Source of the DNA: Megachile rotundata
Taxonomy: Eukaryota; Arthropoda; Insecta; Hymenoptera; Megachilidae
Assembly (NCBI RefSeq): GCF_050947335.1
Contig: NC_134995.1
Span: 2,766,501-2,830,500 of the forward strand
Direction: 5' to 3'
Length of the DNA: 64,000 nucleotides
The translations under genes were made by a program, and so were the position numbers. Numbering within the stretch: position 1 is the first letter of the stretch; every line of letters starts with the position of its first letter. Shown piece after piece: positions 56,954-64,000 of this stretch. The notes under the pieces are model-generated. The model worked only from the letters and a program-made list of their open reading frames with translations. It made no database searches and had not been told where the DNA came from.

Positions 56954-58100
56954 TGTAACAACCCTGGAACCTAAGTTCAGCTAGTTACAAGCGCTAAAAG
57001 GTAAAGAGCGGTTTTTATCCCTAAACGACTCGATTTTACGAATAAAGATTGTGGGATTCGTGTGGTGTGCGGTTAAGGAGTGAAATCCACAGGTCAAAAT
57101 CTTTCAACAATTAGATTTATTCAGTGAACGATAAGAAATGAAACTAACAAACAACAATAACAACAAAATAAAGAAAGTATATAAATTATAAATGATTGAT
57201 TAGTATAAAGAACTAAATAGATCTTGAAATAATAATAATGATAGAAATAATAGAAATTGAGAAATTAAACAGTATGTAATACGAGACTCGCTGGTCAGTA
57301 CTTTATGTTGGACCGTATCTAATTCTGATCTCTGATAAAGTTAACTTCGCTTTTATACGTATTCGATTCTCGTGTTCGAAGGTATCGCAATGACAAAGTT
57401 TATCTCAATTTGTACGATTGATTGGTATAAATGTTCTTTGGCGATATTAATTAATACTAGCGCTTTATAATCTACCGCTGCGAGGAATTCGACCTAAGTG
57501 AGATTCTCTAAACGCACCTAAATACGCTTTCGCAAAAATTAGACAGATTTATCTACTATCTAACGCGGTGTAATCGATTACGGAAATGACGCTAAGTGAG
57601 AACAGTATTCTTTTATTAATTCAAATAACCAAAATTTATCTGAATCTGAGAACTACTCTTCGGAACAATTACTCTTATGATTTGACTCGACAACTAAATG
57701 GTTCATGACCCTTTTAGTCAAAACGAATACTGACATCCGAAACCAGATCGCTTAATTGGGGAGCTCTGCGTTAGCCAGCTACTAAAACGACCCACGACCA
57801 AGTATCCAAATGGCGTATACTCGCTTGACTAATCAAGTATCAAGATTCGTTGCGGCTCTTAACAGCGGAAATTGTTCTGAGTTCTTATTCTTATCAATAA
57901 TACTTCTATCGTGCTCGACTGCGAAAACTGTTCTGATTTTAGACGGGTTTCGCTCGCCCTTTTATACTCGCAAGTTCGCCGAATTCCTGGAATTCCTGTG
58001 ACGTCGGAGTATCTAAATTTTCATATAATTTCGTTATTATACATTAATTATAAAATTGAACGGTTTAATTATATTTTAAATGTCGCTCTTTAACGTTACA
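56954..58100 (-). mobile_element. Long LTR-family repeat, copy E (solo, internally deleted, 1147 bp)
   Basis: On plus it starts TGTAACAACCCTGGAACC and ends AACGTTACA. A four-base duplication CATG flanks it exactly (56950-56953 and 58101-58104), the best evidence for the target-site length of this family. Compared with copies A and B it lacks most of U3 upstream of the TATA box (the TATA region is at about 57960 on minus). The four-base duplication and TG...CA ends favour solo LTR over DNA transposon. Confidence 0.85.
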
Positions 58101-58659
58101 CATGCTTTCCTTATTTTTATTCATTAACTTCAATTTTCAACGTTGACTCTAGAACTAATGAAATATTTTCATTTTCCAATATAATTTCTAAAAATCTGGT
58201 CATTTAATCTTCTTTTAACTATCTTCCCACTCATACTATTAACACTTAAATTTTTTTCTGTTGCTCGAGATAATAAAAAAAGTTTCTCTGATTTTCTTTA
58301 ACTTTGCATATTATTATCTTAATATGTATCTAAAGTTATCTTTGATGTATCAAATATATCTAAACTATTAACAATGCCATATATTTTGTATTTATCAAGA
58401 TTTTGTACAATCTTTTTTCCTTTTGCAATGGAAATTTCATATCAACTTCCAATTTCTTTACAGGGCCTTTTTACTGTGATAAAAAAGTAGTTTTTAGAGG
58501 TACATTTTTTCAATTTAATGTAGGTAGGAGCCAATAATTGATAGGTTATTAGATTTAAAGTCTTTTTGCATAATTAAAAAATTATCTTTCGTTTAAGATA
58601 CGTGAACTTGATATTTTGCACTTCTGTCACAAGTGTCATGACAGTTAATATTCTATTCC
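58101..58659. other. Non-coding spacer
   Basis: A+T-rich, no gene seen. Confidence 0.4.
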
Positions 58660-58949
58660 TTATTTATTTCGAATTTTTTTTTTTTTTGTTTTTTTTTTGT
58701 TTTGGGAAGGGAAACAGGGGAAATCTTTTAAAGATCCGCGGGGCTAGGCCACGTGCCCCGGGGTATGCCGGATTTTTATCGGCTAAAACCCCTAACCCTC
58801 GCTGTGGCTTTGGTCCCCCCCCGGCACTGTTTTCCACATTACTTCGGTGGGGGAGTCACCGGTTGTGCGATTTCGCACGTCTCAGGTGAGGTGCCCTTAC
58901 AACAAAAGGTGGCCCGTTAGGAGCTACTTTAACTTGCCGATGGAATCCC

Positions 58950-61915
58950 CTACACTGGAGTTAGGGGATTCCACCGGCTCTCCTCCATCTTCTTCTGCTG
59001 AAGCAACCGTCGTACATAAGTGGCGATGGCGCTCCAGTGCTGCAAACTTTGCAGCATCACCCCCACGATAATGTCGGGGGTGATGGGGCCAACCTCCTGT
59101 TGGAGGGCGTCCCGCTCAGCCGTCCATCGGCGGCAGGCGAAGAGGGTGTGCTCAGCACTATCCTCTGCACCCTGGCAGCCGTAACCACACCTCGGCGTGG
59201 TGGCCTTACCCATCCTAAAAAGGTAGGCACGGAAGTATCCGTGCCCACTAAGGAACTGGGTAAGGTAGTAATCCACCTCGCCGTGCTTTCTGGAGACCTA
59301 AGGGGCTAGGCATGGAATGAGCCTAACTGTCCAACGCCCCCGCGTCTCCTCACTCCAACGTTGCTGCCAGCGATGCAGAGTGGCTTCACGAGTCACCCTC
59401 TTCGCCTCAGCCTTCTCCTGGCCATTCCTTTTGGCCCCATAGACCTGCTGACGCTCGTGAGCGAGCAGGTCTATGGGAACCATACCGGCTATCACCAACA
59501 CAGCTGGCTCCGCGACAGACCTGTAAGAACAGGCTACCCGGAGTGCGCACCTTCTCTGAACCGCTGCGAGTCTGCGGCGGTACTTCTCGAAGCGGAGAGC
59601 TCCTGCCCAAATCTCCGAGCCGTACAAAAGTATGGACTCGACAGTGGACATGAGGAGCCTCCGCTTCGCCGGCTTTGGGCCTCCAATGTTCGCTATGAGG
59701 CGGGCTAAGGACGACGCGGTTGCCGCCGCCCTGTCGGCCGCCTGCCGTATATGTGCCCAGAAGGTCCTCTTGGAATCAAGGAGGACCCTCAGGTACTTCA
59801 CGGCGGCCTTGGCTAAGATGGTATGGATCCCCACCTTGAATGGTATCTCGGTGGGGATCCTTCGCCTTGACAGGACGACGAGCTCGGTCTTCTCGGTAGC
59901 TAGCCGAAGACCCGCGTCGCCCATCCATCTCTCTACCCGCCTCATGACCTGATTCAGGCCAAACTGTGCACGCTCCGTGTCGCGGACGACAATTACTGCC
60001 GCAATGTCGTCCGCGTAGCCCACCAGGAACGCCTCGCTGGGGAACTCAATCCGCAGGATGGCGTCGTAGAACGCGTTCCAGAGGTCTGGTCCTAGAATAG
60101 ACCCCTGTGCCACTTCTGCGGAGACTTTTCTCCTCCGCCGCCCCTCGACCGTGTCGTAAACAAGGACACGGTCGGAGAGGTAATCCTCCATCATGCGGAG
60201 GAGATAGTCCGGCACCTGGAAAGTGTTCTCCAGGGCCGCGAGTATCCCTAGCCAACTCACCGAGTTAAAGGCGTTCCTAACGTCCAGCGTGGCTACGAGG
60301 ACGACATGCCAACTGTGTCGGTTACCGGTCTCCGCCTTTTCGGCGGCGTCCAGTATTACTCCTAGGGCGTCAACGGTAGACCTTCCTCGACGAAAGCCAA
60401 ACTGCCGAGCCGATAAATCGCCTGCCTCCCGGAAAGCGTCCAGGAGGCGGGGCCTAATCATCTTCTCGAGCAGCTTACCGGCCGCGTCCAGCATACAAAT
60501 AGGTCTGTATGCTGATGGACCGGTAAGCTGCTCCTTGCCTTTAGAAATGAGCGCAAGGCGCTGCACTTTGCATCGGGTCGGCCAGAGGCCGGAACCCAGA
60601 CATGCATTGAACAAATCCAGCAGAGGTCCTGGGTGAAGCTGAACAGCCAGCCTCACGACCTCTGCTGGAATCCCGTCTGGGCCCGGGGCCTTTCTATTGC
60701 GGAAGGTCCGGGCTGCATTCTGCATCTCCTGCGTGGTGAAGGGGGGGAACTCCTCCACCTGCAGTCCCGCTGACCGTCGCGCCCTTGCCGGGTGGTCCGG
60801 AAAAAGGGCGTCCACGATCGCCGATGCCTCGTCTGCGGGTAACACCGCGGGGCCGTTTTGGGCACCGATCTTGCGACGCACGATTCGGTACCCTAGGCCC
60901 CACAGGTCACGGTTGGCCTCCTCCCGGAGGTCCTCCCAGCAACGCCGTTGACTAACGCGAATCGCGTGGCGCAATTCGCGGCGCTTGGCCCTGTAAGAGT
61001 TCCACAGGACCTCGCCTTCGCCAGTGCGCCTGGCGCGCTGGGCTGTTCGCCGCAGACGATGGCAGTCCTTCCGGAGGTCGGCGATGTCTCTCGTCCACCA
61101 GTAGGCAGGCCGTCTGGCACTGCGTGGCTTTCCACGGCTCATCGACGCTTCGCACGCCGTGTGTATGGCGTGCATAGTTGCGTCGGCAAGCCGCTCTAAC
61201 GATAGCCGGGATAATGGCTCTCCGCTGGGCTGCGGGATGGACTGCAGCGCAACTTGGAGAGCCTCTCCGAACTTCTCCTTCTGGAGCGTCTTAATGTTCC
61301 ACCCTCTAACAGGTGGTGGAACGACGTTGTGGTCACTCCCCGTGTAGTCCTCGAAGACTCTCCAGTCATCGACACGGGGTGCGACATCCTCAGAAGCCAT
61401 CGTGATATCCACGATGGTCTCCTGGTAACCAAACCTCCGGAAGGTCGTGGACGACCCTCGATTAAGGATCACCAGGTTCTGGCGCGCTGCCAACTCGACG
61501 ACGTGCCGTCCCCTGGTGTCCGGTCTGGGCATTCGCCACTCGACCGCCTTCGCGTTGAAGTCCCCTCCGATTACACATCCGCCCCCAATGGCTTGGATGG
61601 TGTCTTCCAGGGCCTCAACCTTCTCGCGAAACTCCGCGATGCGGTCGTTCGGGGAGAGGTAGACGCTCACCAGCGTCACACCCTCACCCCTTACCCAGAC
61701 ATGTCCGGCGCTTGCGCCGTGCGACTGGACCCGGAACTTGGACGGATCTGGGATCCAGATCGCAGCGATCCTTCCCGAGATCACGTTGGTCCTTTCCGAG
61801 CACGATACGGTTCACTAAGCAGGAGAATATCTATCTCCTGCTCTCGCCGCATCTGCTTGAGAAGGGCGCCCGCGACTCGGCTGCGGTTCATGTTGGCCTG
61901 AAACACCTTAGCCAT
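58950..61915 (-). pseudogene. R1-clade LINE ORF2 (endonuclease and reverse transcriptase)
   Basis: ATG at 61915 overlaps the end of ORF1 by eight bases. A one-base deletion near 61795 shifts the frame, and a TAG at 59298-59300 interrupts it near the end; otherwise it is open to 58950, about 988 codons. Motifs in order: endonuclease GDFNAK near residue 117 and SDHN, RT blocks RPICMLD and AQGSILGP, the catalytic YADD near residue 632, and a C-terminal Cys/His motif (CGYGCQG, then H and C in EHTLFAC). The product would nick DNA and reverse transcribe the element RNA. The two lesions make it inactive, but the rest is well conserved, so inactivation looks recent. The TAG probably derives from a Trp codon. 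Confidence 0.9.
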
Positions 61916-62710
61916 TGCGCTGCTTAGCTTTGTCTAAGGCATCGCGGTACGCCTTACAGGCGCCGGACCCTAACATGTGCTGTAGGTCTGCGCCCTTAAG
62001 ACCATGGTCGGCGCAGATCACACACCTCGGCGGCTTCTGACAGCCGTTGGCTACATGGCCCTTCTCCCCGCACCGGTAGCAGTTATTCTGCCGGTCGGGG
62101 GCCTTGCATCCGCGCGCCAGGTGCCCGTACCCCAGGCACCTGAAGCAGCGCGCGGCTACCGTCCTCTTTCTGGGCCGGGATATCACCATCCCGACCCTCA
62201 AACGGCCACAATCCAATATCTTGGCCGCGGCCCGCTCCTCAAGTTCAACTATTGCCAGTTTCTGGCCCCGGGCATTCTCCTTGGTGACATGCACCCGCAT
62301 GTCACCGGCGGAGTCGCCCAATTCCTTCCTGAGGGCCTCTTCCACCTCACCAGCTGTGGTGAGGCAGTCCAGGTCCCTCAGCTCAATTGTTTCTTTGGGC
62401 TCCATCCGCCGGACTGTGCCAGCGGTGCCCAAGGCCTCCTTTAAAGCCTCACTGAATGAGGCCTTTTGCTCAGGCTTTGCAGCCCCTGCCAATTCGAGGA
62501 GGACTTCACCCCCCCTCGTTTGCCGGATCGATTTAATTTCGATTCCGGCCTCTTCCGGTTTTACGCTGGTGCGTAATTTCGCCAGCACTTGAGCGTAGCT
62601 CGTGCCCGCCGCCGGCTTAACCGCCAAGGCGGCTGCGCGGCGTTTGCGACGCGGCTTCCTCTTCTTCCTCTTTTTGTTATCTGCCTCCGTGGAGGCAGAG
62701 GTAGTCGCCT
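61908..62710 (-). pseudogene. R1-clade LINE ORF1 (gag-like), 5'-truncated
   Basis: The frame is open from the 5' border of the element to TAA at 61908-61910. The N-terminal remnant has a strongly basic run (KKRKKRKPRRKRR), possibly a nuclear localisation signal. The C-terminal part carries three clusters: CFRCLGYGHLARGC, CYRCGEKGHVANGC and a third beginning CVICADHG. This arrangement is typical of R1/Jockey-group ORF1 proteins, which bind element RNA. Its stop codon overlaps the ORF2 start in the string ATGGCTAA, suggesting coupled translation. No start codon survives. Confidence 0.85.
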
Positions 62711-62724
62711 TTATTCATTTCGAA

Positions 62725-64000
62725 TAACGAATACAAGTGCATTAATAATAATAATTGTGCATTATTTTAAATTGGTTTATTTATTATTATTTAACTTTGA
62801 TTAAACGGCTTTTTATTATAGAATTATATTATCATAGTGTAAATACGCATGTTCACAATCGCAATCAACCGTCAGGCTTAAACCCATCGCTTCTTGTGCA
62901 GTCTGATCGATGAGAGTTTTACGTTAATAATTCAAAGATAAAATTTCAAACTACATTTTTGCAAAAAGAAATATTATTCATTTTAGCTAATATACTTTTC
63001 TGGGCGCTGCGCTAGCTACAAGACACCTTGTTTATGCAAAATGTTCTATAATCGCCGATACAACCGCGTAAAAGGTGATCCTACGTGAAAAAGTAAGTTT
63101 AAAATTTTGTGTAAAATTGCTTCATTTGAGGCTTTATTTCTAAGAAAGCCAGCTTTAAACGTGTGTTAAATTAGCATACACATTACGTAATAATTTTTTA
63201 GCGTTAGCTAAAATTGGCAAATTATAATAAATATAATTATATACGATAAATACAATAATTTTACCTTTATCTGCCTAACGTAATAAGTACATCCACTGTT
63301 TTTACGTAATATGCGGTGCGCTGCGACTGTACGGACGCTGTGGTTGCCGAAGTCAACAAAAGTCGTAAATCTTTGCCCGATTTTTTAACCGACACCGTAC
63401 TGCATATTTCCCTATGACCGTTTAGAGTGTTCGGGATAGTAGGTGGTGTCTTTGAAATAAAGTATTATTTTCTTGAAAACTAAATAAACTATTTTAATAT
63501 TTCGTAGGAAACACTTATAACTAAGATAGAAATATAACAAAATGTAAATGTGTTGAATACGTGTACTGTTAATGTTGGAATGTATGTAGATGATTTTTTA
63601 AGAGAGATCTTTGCTGTACGATAGTTTTTGCGAGATTTGTTTCTAAGCAGGAAAACTAAGAAAAGCTAGAAAATGGGGTGACTTTTTTGATTGGTTCTTC
63701 TGTTTGCCAATGGCATCGGTTAAAAAAGGACGTCACCCTACCCCGTGCGCCCTTAGCGCGATCCGTGCGGAGTACGGTGGGCCTTGTGGAGGTGGAAAGA
63801 GAAAGTGGACGTAAGACAGAATTTCCGTTGGGTTGTCAACAAGGGGACCTGGTTTATGTTTCCTAGGCCCTGTCCTCGGACCCTCAGGAAATTCACGTTT
63901 ATGGCATTGGCATTTAGCTGTTGAGACCGTCGAAAGAACTTGGACATAGGAATCGTAAATTTAAAAAATACAAAAAGACTCTCAAAAACAGCTCTGGTAC
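62725..64000. other. Non-coding flank with CCAAT-type repeat, copy 4
   Basis: 62845-63040 is a diverged copy of the CCAAT-containing repeat (CATGTTCACAATCGCAATCAA, then GTCTGATCGATGAG where the CCAAT box should be, ending ACACCTTGTTTATG). The 62-codon frame at 63678-63866 has no motif. No other feature seen. Confidence 0.4.

Larger units (their letters stand above)
58674..62710 (-). mobile_element. R1-clade LINE, 5'-truncated
   Basis: On minus: ORF1 with three Cys-rich knuckles, overlapping ORF2 with endonuclease and reverse transcriptase, a 3' UTR of about 250 bases and an A-rich tail (T-run at 58674-58702 on plus). A 14-base duplication with one mismatch flanks it (58660-58673 and 62711-62724, TTATTTATTTCGAA against TTATTCATTTCGAA). 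The element is far more G+C-rich than its surroundings. ORF1 is open up to the 5' border with no ATG, so the 5' end is missing. It is not in ribosomal DNA, unlike R1 itself. Confidence 0.9.

Noticed and set aside
61254..61901. 215-codon plus-strand frame opposite the R1-clade ORF2, and other frames in 59300-62600 on plus
   Set aside because: Antisense shadows of a G+C-rich coding region. The minus strand carries the recognised endonuclease, RT and zinc motifs.

Overview
This 64 kb window is A+T-rich eukaryotic DNA made almost entirely of transposable elements. The families present are BEL/Pao and gypsy LTR retrotransposons, I-clade and R1-clade LINEs, mariner and Tc1 relics, TTAA-flanked piggyBac-type MITEs, foldback elements, and a terminal exon-like SWIM zinc-finger fragment. 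Together they point to an insect nuclear genome. A hymenopteran is my guess, but nothing here proves the order. I found no convincing complete host protein gene and no rRNA, intact tRNA or CRISPR array.

Layout. 1-7 kb: a TA-flanked MITE and a BEL/Pao pol relic split by a long LTR-like repeat that itself carries a TIR element. 7-13.5 kb: a SWIM zinc-finger exon, a piggyBac-type MITE with an old LTR scrap inside, and inverted-repeat and hairpin MITEs. 13.5-23.5 kb: a deep nest. A long LTR (14544-23535) contains an almost complete I-clade LINE (16438-23262), which is itself broken by a 358 bp solo LTR and a 1045 bp TIR element. 23.5-27.1 kb: a decayed gypsy element with its 3' LTR. 27-34.8 kb: leader-like repeats, a mariner deletion derivative with perfect TIRs, purine-rich repeats and a 456 bp MITE. 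34.8-43.0 kb: another copy of the long LTR holding a 2.1 kb foldback element with 930 bp arms and a young LTR retrotransposon with apparently identical LTRs, an open gag and a gutted pol. 43-58 kb: promoter-like and leader-like repeats, an inverted-repeat element, a G+C-rich island, a TTAA MITE, a Tc1 relic and a solo copy of the long LTR with a CATG duplication. 58.7-62.7 kb: an R1-clade LINE with two overlapping ORFs, broken by one frameshift and one stop.

The elements do not form a pathway. What they record is a relative chronology. Several insertions have their duplications preserved, and in three cases another copy in the window shows the empty site. In the I-clade LINE, two insertions leave the frame exactly restorable on paper, so they are younger than the LINE's own insertion. 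The most distinctive objects are the 930 bp-arm foldback element, the pair of TIR elements whose terminal and subterminal motifs have changed together, the repeat families carrying a CCAAT motif or a splice donor, and the recently moved but pol-defective LTR retrotransposon.
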